Assembly: GCF_947179515.1 (NCBI RefSeq)
Contig: NC_067495.1
Coordinates: forward strand, 21,633,470-21,697,469
Source of the DNA: Apodemus sylvaticus
Taxonomy: Eukaryota > Chordata > Mammalia > Rodentia > Muridae
DNA length: 64,000 nt
Reading direction: 5' to 3'
The notes below the pieces were generated by a model. That model did no database searches. It saw only the letters and a program-made list of their open reading frames with translations, and had not been told where the DNA came from. Each line of letters opens with the position of its first letter. The first letter of the stretch is position 1. Below, in pieces: positions 34,763 through 46,177 of this stretch. Position numbers and translations under genes: made by a program.

Positions 34763-36517
34763 TCAAATAAGAAATTGCTGATGGATTTTTTTTTATTCAA
34801 GCATTGTAGCTTGGAGAAGCTGCTGCTGTAGATACTTGGTCAAATTTCAGACAGTCACCCCCACACACTTTGAGTTATGGCTCAGTCTGTAGCTCAGTCT
34901 GATCTTGAACTCAGGGCAGTCATTCTGACTCATGGTCCAAATAATGGGATTATAAGCACCAGCCATGCTGTCCAACTCTGACTTTTTTTCATAGTAGGTC
35001 AAATCTCTGTAATTGTTTTCAACAACTGAGGTCTTTGTTTGTTTTGGTTTGCTTTTCTGATGAGACATCTGTATTATGTGATTACAGTCATCTTAGTTTT
35101 CCTCGTCAGAGATATAATAAGAGATTATGACAATCTTGATTTTGTAAAAATTAGAATGCTACCCCTTGGTTTCTAATTTGGTTCCTTCCCTTGCATTATT
35201 GGTTGCTACTTACATATGCAATATGACTCTTCCCTGGGTACTCATCAGTGGGTGTAGTTTTCAACTTGGCACAGCTCAGAACTCAAACTTTTAGAAAGCT
35301 TTAAAGCAGCTGAGCTGCACAGATGGTCAATAAATCAATCACTGTGACCATTTTATTGCTTGTAAGGTGATTACCTCATTTTGTTCATAGTGACTTTTCT
35401 AGTTGATTAAAGTGCATTTCATCAGGCCATTGTTGAGTCTTCTAGATACATTAATATATAAAGCAGTGAGAGAGAACTGCACCAAATATTTTTATAAACA
35501 CCTTCAATATTTTAACCATTGAGTCCAAGACTGTGGCCTTTATCCTATAATTCAAATTTCCATACTTTTTGCCAAAGTAATTTTTATTCCAGGCTCTTAT
35601 CTTTCTACAAGTCCTGCTACAAAAATTTTCTGTGCCTCAAGTTGGTTCCTATGTGATCTGCAAATGAGGCTCCGAGGGTGGCAGAACATGGGAGGTTTAT
35701 GATTGACAGGATTTCAGGCCAGGGGAGCCTGAACAGTTGGAATGGAATTGTTATCTAAGACACTCAAGTCTTTTACTATCCTAGCAGCAGGACCTGTTTT
35801 GACTGTGTTTTAAGAAAGACTTAAAATGGGTATTTGGTCCCAGAACTCCTTGTCCAGGGGACTGTACACTTGGCTGATAGTGGTCTATCTTACAGCATTG
35901 TTGATATCTAGGTTGGTCCTCCTGTTGAAGAGGGCTGCTGCCACCTACTGATTGTCTTGTTATGTGTGAAGTGAATAAAAGTCTGCTCATTTGTTTGCCT
36001 CTGATGACAATCACCAAGGCTGTTTACTTCTTTTGTCTATGCAGAGAAACAATGATTTTTGGTTACTATTATTTGCCAGTCTGACTCTGTCCTTTTGTAA
36101 AACATGGAAAGAAACTAACTCATACTTATTTGTGAACTGCATTTGCAAATTTGCCTATTCACTGTAATTTACCATCATGTGTCCACTTTAGTTTAGCCCG
36201 CATTAACAAAATATCTGATGTAGTTAACCTACAAAGAAGAAAGGCTCATTGAGTTGTTGTTTTTCAAGATTTTGAATCAATTAGCCACCTCACTTTGGGA
36301 TTCTGCTGACAGTATCCTGGCACAATTTTGTGGTGTAATAAACTCTTCATGGCCAGTACATGAAAGGGGAGTGAGGGGAAGGATCTGGGGTTCCCAAACA
36401 CCTCTTTGGGGGCACACCCCTTATCACCTTAGGACCCCACTTCCCATCCCTCTTCTCAGTTCCCTTACTTCAAGACTTCAATCCCTCCAATGGCGCCACC
36501 TTGAGAATAAAGTTTGC

Positions 36518-36532
36518 AGTACAAGGACTTTT
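36518..36532. repeat. Target-site duplication of minus-strand L1 (left)
   Basis: AGTACAAGGACTTTT is repeated exactly at 37102-37116 on the other side of the L1 fragment. Confidence 0.85.
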
Positions 36533-37101
36533 TTTATTCGATATATTTTTTATTTACATTTCAAATGATTTCCCCTTTTCTGCCCCCTCCCCCCCCCACT
36601 CCCTGAAAGTCCCATAAGCCCGCTCCCCTCCCCTTTTTCTCCCACCCACCCCTTCCCACTTCCCCGTTCTGGTTTTGCAGAATACTGCTTCACTGAGTCT
36701 TTCCAGAACCAGGGGCCACTCAAGGAGCCACTCCTCCGTTCTTCTTGTACCTCATTTGATGTGTGGATTATGTTTTGGGTATTCCAGGTTTCTGGGTTAA
36801 TATCCACTTATTAGTGAGTGCATACCATGATTCACCTTTTGAGTCTGGATTACCTCACTTAGTATGATGTTCTCTAGCTCCATCCATTTGCCTAAGAATT
36901 TCATGAATTCATTGTTTCTAATGGCTGAATAGTACTCCATTGTGTAGATATACCACATTTTTTGCATCCACTCTTCTGTTGAGGGATACCTGTGTTCTTT
37001 CCAGCATCTGGCAATTATAAATAGGGCTGCTATGAACATAGTAGAGCATGTATCCTTATTACATGGTGGGGAGTCCTCTGGGTATATGCCCAGGAGTGGG
37101 T
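36533..37101 (-). mobile_element. L1Md-type LINE-1 3' fragment, 5'-truncated
   Basis: On the minus strand the fragment encodes the last 100 or so residues of L1 ORF2 (ending MHSLISGY) followed by a short G-rich 3' UTR and A-rich tail. The encoded part is almost identical to that of the L1 at 48.8-51.1 kb, so both belong to the same young subfamily. It is flanked by a perfect 15-bp target-site duplication, AGTACAAGGACTTTT, at 36518-36532 and 37102-37116, showing ordinary target-primed insertion with severe 5' truncation. Confidence 0.93.
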
Positions 37102-37116
37102 AGTACAAGGACTTTT
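37102..37116. repeat. Target-site duplication of minus-strand L1 (right)
   Basis: This is the second exact copy of AGTACAAGGACTTTT, directly beyond the truncated 5' side of the element. Confidence 0.85.
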
Positions 37117-37794
37117 AAAGGACATTTAAGAACCAAACTACAGCACCAAGTCAGTAGTGATGAATTAAAGGTTATTTACTGTCTTGGCAATTGTGTAGAA
37201 TGGTGAAAAGTTCAAGTCACCAGAAGCACACCTGCCAGCTGTGGTCAGAAACAATAACCTACTTTCGTGTTTCCATAATCATATTGAGAACAAGTGGCCT
37301 TTTTCTGTTTTATTACTTTCCACATTCAAAGCAAACCCCCCAAATCCATGCTATTTTTGTTGGTAATTTTGTGGTTTAATGTTTCCTTGAAATACTGCAC
37401 TGTAGGACTAGTCATGTTCCATGTTCTAGAGCACTGTTTGTGATGTGTTTTGTGGAGAAAATATGTCTGATAGAGAAAATTCAATCAGGTCTCAGTAGTG
37501 GTACATCTGACTGTGTTCAAGTGTACAGAGTGAGTAATGTATATCAAATAAGATGTCTTTTAAAAGATGGTATGTTGATAAGATGAAAAAGAAGTTGTGA
37601 GAAAAGGCTTTCAGGATTCCTTTGGGGGCATTTGTTTGGTATTTCTTCATTCGGTGTTCAAGATGACTTTGCAACAGGTAACTGGGAAAAAAGGATGAAC
37701 TGAGTATACACAACGTTACAGCAAAGATTTTGGTATGGAAATAATGTTCTTGATTATGTAAAAATAAATAGAAGCAGGGAATTATAGGATGTGC

Positions 37795-37945
37795 ATATCC
37801 TAGTGCCTAAGAGGCAGAAATAAGAGGATTAGGAGTTCTAGTCATTCTTTGTGACATAATGGGTTCAAGGCCAATCTGGGCTACATGAGACTCTGTCTCA
37901 AGACAAACAAACGCAGAGAAGGAATCAGTGGTAGAGCACTTGAAG
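37795..37945 (+). mobile_element. B1/ID-type SINE
   Basis: GGGTTCAAGGCCAATCTGGG and GAGACTCTGTCTCAAGAC identify a B1-derived element, followed by an ID-like GGTAGAGCACTTG; it runs into a CA microsatellite. Confidence 0.55.
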
Positions 37946-37960
37946 AAGTGAAAGATTCAT

Positions 37961-37963
<3 letters not shown>

Positions 37964-38005
<42 letters not shown>
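37964..38005 (+). repeat. (CA)n microsatellite
   Basis: An uninterrupted CA tract lying about 240 bp upstream of coding exon 1. Confidence 0.97.
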
Positions 38006-38007
<2 letters not shown>

Positions 38008-38243
38008 TAGGAGGGAGAGGTGGGGAGAGGTAAAGAGAATGAGAAGGAGGGAGGGAGATATTTATATACTTTAGTAGAGAGTTCCTGGATTATGCACGCT
38101 GCCATCTTTATGCTATGGCTCTGCTTTGTTTCTTTGTGGAGCTGGGAATTGAACTGAAGCCTTCATGCATGCTATGCTGACACTCTGTCCTGAGCTACAC
38201 ACGAGCCCTGTTTGCATTTTTAACAGGTGGACTTCTCTTCCAG

Positions 38244-38398
38244 GAGTAACTAGCATGGTCAGTGCAGGAGCCATGAGTGCCTCTGGGAACCTAATGGACT
38301 TCCTTGATGAGCCGTTCCCTGATGTGGGGACCTATGAAGACTTCCACACCATAGACTGGCTGAGGGAAAAGTCCCGGGACACTGACAGACATAGAAAG
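38244..38398 (+). CDS. Clcn4: Clcn4 coding exon 1 (residues 1-48, cytosolic N-terminus)
   Basis: The exon follows a pyrimidine-rich acceptor ending TTCTCTTCCAG at 38243; a second AG at 38225-38226 is a weaker alternative. The ATG at 38255 has A at -3 and G at +4, a strong initiation context, and encodes MVSAGAMSASGNLMDFL onward. Met7 and Met14 are further in-frame candidates. The shorter 747-residue rodent CLC-4 form known from databases would correspond to starting at Met14, and the 760-residue numbering used here starts at 38255. No in-frame stop precedes the ATG within the exon, so the reading frame stays open into the 5' exon. The donor is AAG|GTAGGT at 38399, phase 0. This segment is the cytosolic N-terminus, which in CLC-4 is known to influence ER retention. 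A long GA tract begins 330 bp downstream in the intron. Confidence 0.93.
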
Positions 38399-38724
38399 GT
38401 AGGTGGTACCGTGCTTAAGGGCTCCTTACCAATAGTTCCTCAAGGCTTCCATCTTTCGGAAAGGATGTGAGTCCTGAGGCTATGTGTTGCATGTTGGTTC
38501 CACAGAGGAAAAGAACTAGTGAGAAAACAGAGACAAAGATTGAAAGTTACAATAGCAAGTACTTCGGGTAAAAATACGAGCAGTGCAAGCAACAAGGGGA
38601 CTCCGGATCTAGAAATGTTTAGACTACATCTTAGGCTGGAAATCTTCGTGGGGCTTGAGTTTGAAGCTGTCAGTTTTTTGGGCCTCATTTTCTTATCCTT
38701 GAGGATAGAGGTGATTACATTGAA

Positions 38725-38727
<3 letters not shown>

Positions 38728-38796
<69 letters not shown>
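38728..38796 (+). repeat. (GA)n microsatellite
   Basis: A pure GA tract of about 68 bp, 330 bp downstream of the donor of coding exon 1. Confidence 0.97.
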
Positions 38797-38798
<2 letters not shown>

Positions 38799-39991
38799 AT
38801 GTTGCTATGCATCTAGTTAGCATTCAGTATACTGGAATGGTACAAAATGAAAGGCTTGTGGGCTCATTTAGAAGGAATGACTATAGGAGGTTTTTTTCAG
38901 AAAGCGTGTGACCAAGGGTTTGGACATCAGAGGGGGAAAGGTTCCTAAATATCAGGAGTGGGCTTTTGTAAAGGCGCAGAGGCATGAAATAATCTCAGTG
39001 AGTTCTAGGTTTGTTGAAGGATTCTAAGGAGAAAATGAATCGAGATTATCCTAGAATAATAGGCTATGGGACTATCTCAGGAACGATTAAATGGGCTCTG
39101 GGGAGGACTTGGTGATGGCCACAGAGGACTGTAAATATGTGCTACAGAGAGAAAACTAGGAGCCTTGGAAGCATGGTCAAGAGGAGGAAGGAGTTCTTAC
39201 TGAAGGCTTTAAAAATGGAGATAGAGTCAGGGTCAAGACATGGGGAGCTTTATAGGAGAGAATAGAGTGAAATAGAGTTATACAACAGCAGGCTCTTGTC
39301 AGACAATATGATGCTTTTGATAATGAGTGGAGGGAGGGGAGTGGGGACTATCTTGCAGCAGGTGGGATACAGCATGCTGTGCAGCTCAGCATGCAGGTAG
39401 GGCTTGCTTGCTCACCTTGGAGAGTGAGAGACCCCCTAGCATGCAAGTGTCTGCTGAAACTTGAGACGCTGACAAGGTGGCCTGGGCAGTTAAAGAGAGA
39501 GTAGGGATGGAAGCAGGGCCCTGGAAAAGTCAGCGTACAGATTCTGGGTACAGAGGGAGGTAGATGGGTGTCAGAGCCAGACAGAGATGAAATAGGGAAC
39601 CAAAAAATCGTGGGTGTGATGATGCCGGAGGAGTGTAGGGCTCCCCCAGAATGAGGAGGGGAAGAGGCATGATATAATGATGTCATAAAGGCCTCTAAGA
39701 GTTAACCCCTTGAATAAAAATCTGTGCTGAATCTGATTTGCTCGTTGATGATCTAAAATTCACTGTGAAGGGAAACACTGATCCTGTGTTGCATCCTTAT
39801 AGCCCTATGAACTAGAAAGCCCATTTCATCATTGTGCTACCTTGCTGCATGAATAATGGAACTGGGAATTTAGTAGCTTCATTATATCCATCTTTTCAGT
39901 CTCTTTGTTTCCTGAGGATTCTACTTCAGATTCTTTCAGCATGAGCTGAAAAATGCATTCTGATCAATTGCTGTCTGTCTTTCATTGTCAG

Positions 39992-40091
39992 ATAACCAGC
40001 AAAAGTAAGGAGTCTATTTGGGAGTTCATCAAGAGCCTGCTAGATGCTTGGTCAGGATGGGTGGTGATGCTACTCATTGGGCTCCTAGCAG
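39992..40091 (+). CDS. Clcn4: Clcn4 coding exon 2 (residues 49-81, into helix B)
   Basis: The acceptor is TTCATTGTCAG before ATAACCAGC and the donor is CAG|GTATGT at 40092. The 100-nt exon encodes ITSKSKESIWEFIKSLLDAW and then SGWVVMLLIGLLA, followed by the first base of Gly82, so it ends in phase 1. The hydrophobic part is the beginning of the first membrane helix of the CLC fold. The sequence is nearly identical to human CLC-4 and clearly separable from CLC-5, whose equivalent segment differs at many positions. No regulatory feature is evident nearby. The preceding intron is 1593 bp and carries the GA microsatellite. Confidence 0.95.
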
Positions 40092-41072
40092 GTATGTGTG
40101 TTGTGCTCCTAGCACCCCCAAACTCCATACATTTGGGAGACAATGAGGCTGTGGAATATTCATCTTTCATTTTAATACTTGAACCAATGAGACTAAGGCA
40201 AGAGCCTGATCTTAACTGTGGCACCACAGACCAAAGCAAAGATGGCATACAAAACAAGTGTGGGCATCTGAAAAGTTGTAAATGAACAGTGCTGCTTGAT
40301 CCTGTTTACATGCTGAATAGGTTTACTATGGGCTTTTTCTATTACTAGAAAGCCTTGAAATTCATGATTGAATATGCTAATACTTTCAAAGTAATGCTAT
40401 CCACCCATAGAATGCAAGGTGAATCCAGGATAGTTGCATCTGGACTACACACTGTGCTGACTCTTAGAAAATTTCTGTTAAACACACTTTCTGCATAAAA
40501 CACCCTGATGCTGAGTAAAGACTTTATCTTTTCCTTTCATGATTCCAATGTGCAACTGGAGGCAACAAGCACTTAGAAAGCTGGCTCTGTGGACACAGTA
40601 CAAGGTGGGAAGATGCAGAATAAGGAGGTTTTGGAGATAGGCACCTCCAGTGTTCTTTGGATTTGGATGAATATTGAAGGGATATCTAGAAAGTAGTACA
40701 ATTTTCCCATGGCACCGAAGGTGGGAAGGACTGAGATACCCAACTGCCTGGATGGATGCTTCCTTGGTTTTATTTAGGTTTCCAGTCAGAGAAATCACAC
40801 CTATCCTCTGAATAACTAATTTATCAAAAATTACCACAAGGCGGCACTGTTGCACCACATACCAAAGCAGAAATGGCTCACCAAACAAAGGGCATAGGCA
40901 AAGGAGATTGATTGGATGAAGACTAATGTGATTGAACACTTGAAAAATGATGGATTTTGGGGGGTGATCATCAGATCTTGTTTAAATGTCACTTTCCACT
41001 TGAAATTTGTTTGATCTCTTCTCTAAAAAAACACATCTTCCTCTCCTTGAACCTCTTCCTCAACCAGTTCTT

Positions 41073-41105
<33 letters not shown>
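41073..41105 (+). repeat. (TC)n(TG)n microsatellite
   Basis: A short compound dinucleotide tract in the second coding intron. Confidence 0.95.
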
Positions 41106-41114
41106 ATAAAAGAG

Positions 41115-41440
41115 CTTTGCTGAATTATACTATACATATTACATAATTAACCCATTTAAAGTATACAACTAAGTGGGTTTTAGTACATTTATAGAGTTGT
41201 GCAATTATAATCATGACCAATTTTAGAACAATTCTATCATTCCCACCTTAATATTATCTGTATGTTTAGCTATGGAAGAACCCAAACCATTGCCAGTCCA
41301 CTTCCTTTCACTGTTGTCTCTTCTGAACATCCCATATAAATGAAGTTGTACATTATGTGTTTTGAAGTGGACTCTGGTCCAGATGCCTGGCCTGACAATA
41401 ATTGTGATACACAAACTAGATGACAAAGCCCTTTTCTCTG
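41115..41440 (+). mobile_element. Ancient L1M-type 3' UTR fragment
   Basis: The stretch containing TTTAAAGTATACAACTAAGT and TTTATAGAGTTGTGCAATTA resembles the conserved 3' UTR of pre-rodent L1M elements shared by placental mammals. It is highly diverged. It sits in the second coding intron and so marks intron sequence that predates the rodent radiation. Confidence 0.55.
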
Positions 41441-41471
41441 CTACACAAACTAGTAGAAGTGCACACACTTA

Positions 41472-41479
41472 CTCACTCA

Positions 41480-41513
<34 letters not shown>
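41472..41513 (+). repeat. (CA)n microsatellite
   Basis: CACT units run into a pure CA tract. Confidence 0.95.
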
Positions 41514-41517
<4 letters not shown>

Positions 41518-42269
41518 CTGTTATCGTAGATAGTATTCTGCGGGTCTGAGTGTACCTTTAGAGATGGTAGCAAGAGGGGTACAAATAAGATATCTAGGAA
41601 AGAAAACAGTATAAAAGAAGAAAAGGATTTAGGGACAAGCTTTGAGGAAATATCCCCTTTATAAAGCTGGGTAGAGGAGTAGGAAAGATGAAGAGAGACA
41701 GAAAAATCTGGCAGTGAGGAGGAAACCAGGAGAGATTAAATGTTGTAGAAGCCATGAGAGGACAAGTTTCTGGAAGAGTGGAGTGCTCAGCAGGGTCAAG
41801 TGCTGTCAAGAAACTTAAATCTAGGATTGGCAACCTTCTTTCTATAAAAGGCTAGCAAATGAGGGTTTTCAGTTTTGTGAGCTGTGTAGTTTCTGTCTCT
41901 GCAATTCAACTGTAGCAGGAAGAAGAGCCATAGTCAGCATGCAGTCAAAGTATGGATATGCTGAGATAAATAAAGCTTTACTAGCACCAAAACAGTAGGC
42001 TACATTCAGCCTCTTGGTTGTATGTTGCATGACCTGTTCTGAAAAATGAGGACTTGGCTATTGCATTCCTAGTGGAAGGAAAGAATGGATTGGACTGAGT
42101 AGAGGAGGAAAGAAAGGAAGATGCAGGGCAGTGTATGGAGCGGAATGTAGACTAGGGGTGACTTAAATATTGATGAGAAGGAGCCATCGGAGAGGGAAGA
42201 GTTGTGTATTTGCTTGTGTATGTAGTGCATGGGATGTGTATTCTGTGGGTGTTGGGTGTATGTGTGTAA

Positions 42270-42592
42270 GGCTGCATTCACCTGTACATACATATTTGGA
42301 GGTCAAACAAGGATCTCTTCCTGTGTTTATTTCTATCATATTCCCTCCAGACAGGGTCTCTCACAGCACCTGAAGCTTGTGGTTTTTGTTTGTTTGTTTG
42401 GTTGATTTTTATTTTTGGCTAGGCTGGCTGTCCAGTGTGCATCTAGTATCTTCTAGTTGCTTCCCTTCCTCAACATTGGAGGTTTAGGCACACGTGGTCA
42501 TACACAGGTTTTATGTAGGTGCTGGGACTTGAACTCAGTTCCTCATGCATGCATAGAAAGTAGTTCTATCAGTAAGCTATCTTCCTAACCCA
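42270..42592 (-). mobile_element. RSINE1-type SINE, antisense
   Basis: AGACAGGGTCTCTCACAGC, GGCTAGGCTGGCTGTCCAG and GGACTTGAACTCAGTTCCTC identify a reverse-complement RSINE1 ending about 290 bp before coding exon 3. Confidence 0.65.
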
Positions 42593-42881
42593 AAAATATT
42601 TTTTCAAGATGTATATTGACAACTTAAAAACTTGGAAAGAGATGAGTAAATCCTGAAATTCTGTCTTCCCTCACCTACTTGATATGAGCCTGCCTAAGGC
42701 CTTTGTGGTTCTTTGGGCTGCCCACTTTCCTGGCTTATTCCAAGTGCTCATGTGACTTCCAGGTAAGTGAAAGCAGCTGTCATATTTAGTGATAGTATTA
42801 TGTCGTGGGTGTGTCCTCAGCTTTGAGAATGCCCTGTCTTCTCTCCATATGGCAGTTCTTTGTAATTCATTTATTTCTTAG

Positions 42882-43069
42882 GTACTTTGGCTGGAGTCAT
42901 TGATCTCGCTGTTGATTGGATGACGGACCTCAAGGAGGGGGTCTGTCTGTCTGCATTCTGGTATAGCCATGAACAGTGCTGTTGGACATCCAATGAGACG
43001 ACTTTTGAGGACAGAGACAAGTGTCCCCTGTGGCAGAAGTGGTCAGAGCTTCTTCTGAGCCAGTCTGAG
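42882..43069 (+). CDS. Clcn4: Clcn4 coding exon 3 (residues 82-144)
   Basis: The acceptor TTTATTTCTTAG precedes GTACTTTGGCTGG, completing Gly82, and the donor is GAG|GTATGT at 43070 (phase 0). The 188-nt exon encodes GTLAGVIDLAVDWMTDLKEG, the rest of helix B, and a lumenal stretch rich in cysteine and tryptophan (CLSAFWYSHEQCCW, DKCPLWQKW). An N-E-T sequon occurs in SNETTFEDRDK. Near the donor the mouse residues LLLSQSE differ from the human form LLVNQSE as I recall it, an ordinary species difference. If the donor were skipped the frame would stop 16 codons later at about 43117, so correct splicing is needed for function. Confidence 0.95.
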
Positions 43070-43599
43070 GTATGTTATTATCTGTGCGGGATCCTCCCAG
43101 TTTCTGAACACTCATGACTTCACCTTCAGATAATAATCTCTCACTTACTAGTGCTGCTGCTCGCTTTCATTGAGCCACTGCTCTGAATCCATTTGGAAAA
43201 CTCTTGTTCACTTTTGTGGACGTTATATGCATATTCTGTGAGGCCCTTTTCCTCCATTCTGCTCTCTCTCCTTCACTTTATCTGACTTTTCTTTCTTTCT
43301 CTTTCCCCCTCTCTCTTTTCTATTTTTTTTTTTCAGACATAGTCTCACCCTATAGCCCATCCTGGCCTGAAACTCACAGTAACTCTTCTGCTTCTGCTTC
43401 CCAATTTCTGCGATTTTAGGCATGGAGCCATCACAGCTGGTGCATTTGCCTTTTTCTTATCTAAAATGGTTTCTTCTTTATGCTGAAGAAATGAAGTTGA
43501 TTTTCATGTTTTAAGGTAGAAGAAAAGATACTATCTGTTTTGAAGCAACATTTTCAGGGAACCAATTTATAATTCATCAGATTCTCTCACAGAAAGTAC

Positions 43600-44240
43600 A
43601 AATCAGTGGTTTTTGTCACAGTCACAGAACTGTGTAATGATCACATAATTTTAGAATATTTTTATCCATGACTCTCCTCCACCGAAGACAACAGTAACAA
43701 CAAACAAACAAACAAAACTGTGTTGGAACTGATCCCGGAGTCATTGATCGATACCTACAAGCAACTGCTAATGTTTTTTCTGTCTCCATAGATTTCTCTT
43801 CTAGATAGTTCAGTTAAATGAACTCATGCAACATGTGGATTTTGTATCACTTAGCATATTATTTTCTAAGTTCCTTCATGTTGTAGCATAACATGAGTAG
43901 TATTTCTTTTTATTGCTGGGTGATACTCTCTTGTATGGATAGGCTAGATAGTATTTGATGAACATGTGTTGCTTTTTGGCTAGCCTGAAAAAATGTCACC
44001 ATGAACATCTGTATTCAAGGCGGGGACATATATTTCATTTCTCTAGGGTATAGGTGTTACCTCTGGGTGATAAGTGATCTCTATATTTAGCCATTGAAGA
44101 TCTGGTAGATTCGATGTTCTGTTGTACATTGCCATGAGCAATAAATGAGGATCCTTTCCAGCACTTTCTAGCATCTGTTTTCATCATAACTATCCTAGTG
44201 AGTGTGAACTGATGCTTCTCACTGTGGTTTCCATGACAAT
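43600..44240 (+). mobile_element. Ancient L1M-type 3' UTR fragment
   Basis: Old LINE 3' UTR motifs are recognisable in order, including CATGCAACATGTGGATTTTG and TTCCTTCATGTTGTAGCATA, followed by the segment about a local maximum of AATA-rich text and CCATGAACATCTGTATTCAAG. It is an old shared-mammalian insertion in the third coding intron. Confidence 0.6.
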
Positions 44241-44399
44241 ATTTTATCGGTTAATTTTCTGACCCAATCAGATGGTGCTTCTATGAAAAGCATATCTCAG
44301 GCACCAGGATATATGAGTGAGCCACAGATTTAATACTTACCTTCAATATCATAGCTCAGGAGAAGGTTAGCATTTAAGTGAACTCACAAGTCAATACAA

Positions 44400-44553
44400 T
44401 GAGCCAGGTATGGTGGTGCATCTCTTTAAATCCTGGCAATCAGGAGGCAGAGGCAGAGATACAGAGAGGCAGAGAGGCAGAGAGGCAGAGGCAGGTGGAT
44501 CTCTATGAGTTTGAAGCCATCTTGGTCTACACAGTGAGGGTCTGACTCAAAAG
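44400..44553 (+). mobile_element. B1 SINE with internal tandem expansion
   Basis: GAGCCAGGTATGGTGGTGCA and GCAGGTGGATCTCTATGAG mark a B1. Its GGCAGAGGCAG box has expanded into several GAGAGGCA units (44461-44490), and its 3' end runs into an inverted repeat. Confidence 0.75.
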
Positions 44554-44565
44554 ACCCTCACTGTG
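44530..44565. repeat. Perfect 14-bp inverted repeat, 8-nt loop
   Basis: CACAGTGAGGGTCT (44530-44543) is followed after 8 bases by its exact reverse complement AGACCCTCACTGTG (44552-44565). The left arm is part of the B1 body, so the right arm looks like a templated inverted copy. Confidence 0.93.
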
Positions 44566-45839
44566 AAGACCAGGGAGGAGGAGGATCATTGATGGATCAG
44601 AAAGCAAGTTAAGCTAGGTATCAAGCTTCACATTAGGGGTTATGGAAGAGAGTTACAGCTAGAGTATTCTGGGAGGATATCTGTAATTGAACTTCTCCTT
44701 CATTCCTTGTTTCTTTTGACTGACTTAAACAGTTGAAATGGAAGACATTTGGAATACACTTTGCCATTTTACTAAAACCTCTTCTTTCACATCTCAGAAA
44801 TAGAGAGAGATCTTGAAATCTCACACATTTTCAATGCTCTCCGTTATGTCCAAAAAGAAATTCTCTACTTGGCAACTTGGGTGTTGGCAGATGGAACTGG
44901 CTGGCTGCCATCTTTTCTCCTATTTGCAGTATGTGTTCTAGGGGAAATAGAGGTGCCTGTCTTTTCAACAGGTTGTAAGATTTATTCTTTGTTTCAAAGA
45001 ATTACTCTTTAGAAGAGTAAGAGGTTATTTTTAGCCTCCAAAAAGTACTTATTTAAGTTGATCAAAGATATTCCTTGGGCTGATATCTCACCACATAGTG
45101 TGAGAAATATGTGCTTGCATTGCAGTCTCCAGGAATGTGTCCATGGCACACATGTGGCCATGGTCATGGCCTGACAGGTAGGTGATCTCTATTTCCTTTG
45201 CTCTCACTTGAATAATCCAGATGGTGTAAAGAAGCTTAACCCTTGAGAAAGGAGAAAGGGCCCAGACTATGTTTGTATCAGAAAGGAAAACATCCTCCCA
45301 CAGCTACTTTGAAGCAAATAGTCCAATACATTCTTCTGTAAAGGATTCATGAACAGCTCTCTTCTATGAGAGTTCCTGTCAAATGTTGGCACTAGCTGGA
45401 ATCTTTGAGAGTCTTGTTAAAATGCACTGGGCTGTGTGCCTGTGTGAAGTATCTGATTTGGCAGCCCTAGGGTAAGGCCCACAGGTGATGCTGATGTTGT
45501 TGGTCCATGGACCACACTTAGAGAGGCAGCCTTCTTAAACACAGTACTGACACTTATTCACTGTGGTCTGGGTGTGGCTGTAATGAAAGCTAAGAGAGGC
45601 CATCCCACCACAGACAGACAAGACAAAACAAATCATCCAGAGTTTCACAGGCAGAGTTTTCTGCACCACACCTTTTATTAACTACCGTGCAAGTGGTGAT
45701 TACTACCCAGCATCGTCCTTGCTTTCCATTACTGCTGAGATTTCATCCAATGGAAGGTTTGTGTAAATAGCTCCTGGAAAAACACCTGATTCTGTTTTGT
45801 GTAGTGTAGTGGCTGTAGCAATAGCAACAACTGATTCTT

Positions 45840-46018
45840 TTCTTTCTTTCTTTCTTTTTTTTTTTTTTTTTTTGGATTTGGATTTTTCGAGACAGGGTTT
45901 CTCTGTGTAGCCCTGGCTGTTCTGGAACTCACTCTGTAGACCAGGCTGGCCTTGAACTCTGAAATCCGCCTGCCTCTGCCTCCCAGAGTGCTGGGATTAC
46001 AGGCGTGCACCACCACCA
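45840..46018 (-). mobile_element. Young B1_Mus SINE, antisense
   Basis: The minus-strand sequence is a near-full B1_Mus copy; on the plus strand it reads from a T-rich tail through CGAGACAGGGTTTCTCTGTG to GGCGTGCACCACCACC. It ends about 160 bp before the acceptor of coding exon 4. The TTCTTT/T tract at 45840-45871 is its A-tail. Near-duplicated AACTGATTCTTTT and AACTTATTCTTTT segments flank it. Confidence 0.9.
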
Positions 46019-46177
46019 CCTGGGTGCAGCAACTTATTCTTTTGTTTTTTGCAGGCCTGGGGTGAACCTCTCTGAGCCTACCACAGTTTTGCCTTCTCTG
46101 ATGGAGATGGTGGGGTTGGGTATGTTGAGGTTTGCTATGACTCATCACTTCTTCCTTGTTTTGTGTCTGATCTCTAG

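Larger units (their letters stand above)
12856..38243 (+). other. 5' intron region of Clcn4, no coding exon seen
   Basis: About 25 kb between the candidate first exon and the start-codon exon. It holds the listed SINEs, the L1 fragments at 25.7 and 36.5 kb and several microsatellites. Stretches with no call include 13771-15867, 16413-17911, 20071-22636, 26086-27889, 31219-34474 and 34763-36517. A second non-coding exon, usual in CLCN4 genes, is expected here but I could not identify it. Confidence 0.5.

Noticed and set aside
36254..36568. 104-codon plus-strand ORF next to the L1
   Set aside because: It ends inside the L1 tail, and the flanking text with AATAAA looks like an old repeat remnant rather than a gene; I could not name it.
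38225..38243. Upstream AG at 38225-38226 as the acceptor for coding exon 1
   Set aside because: The AG at 38242-38243 has the better pyrimidine run immediately before it; either choice leaves the coding sequence unchanged.
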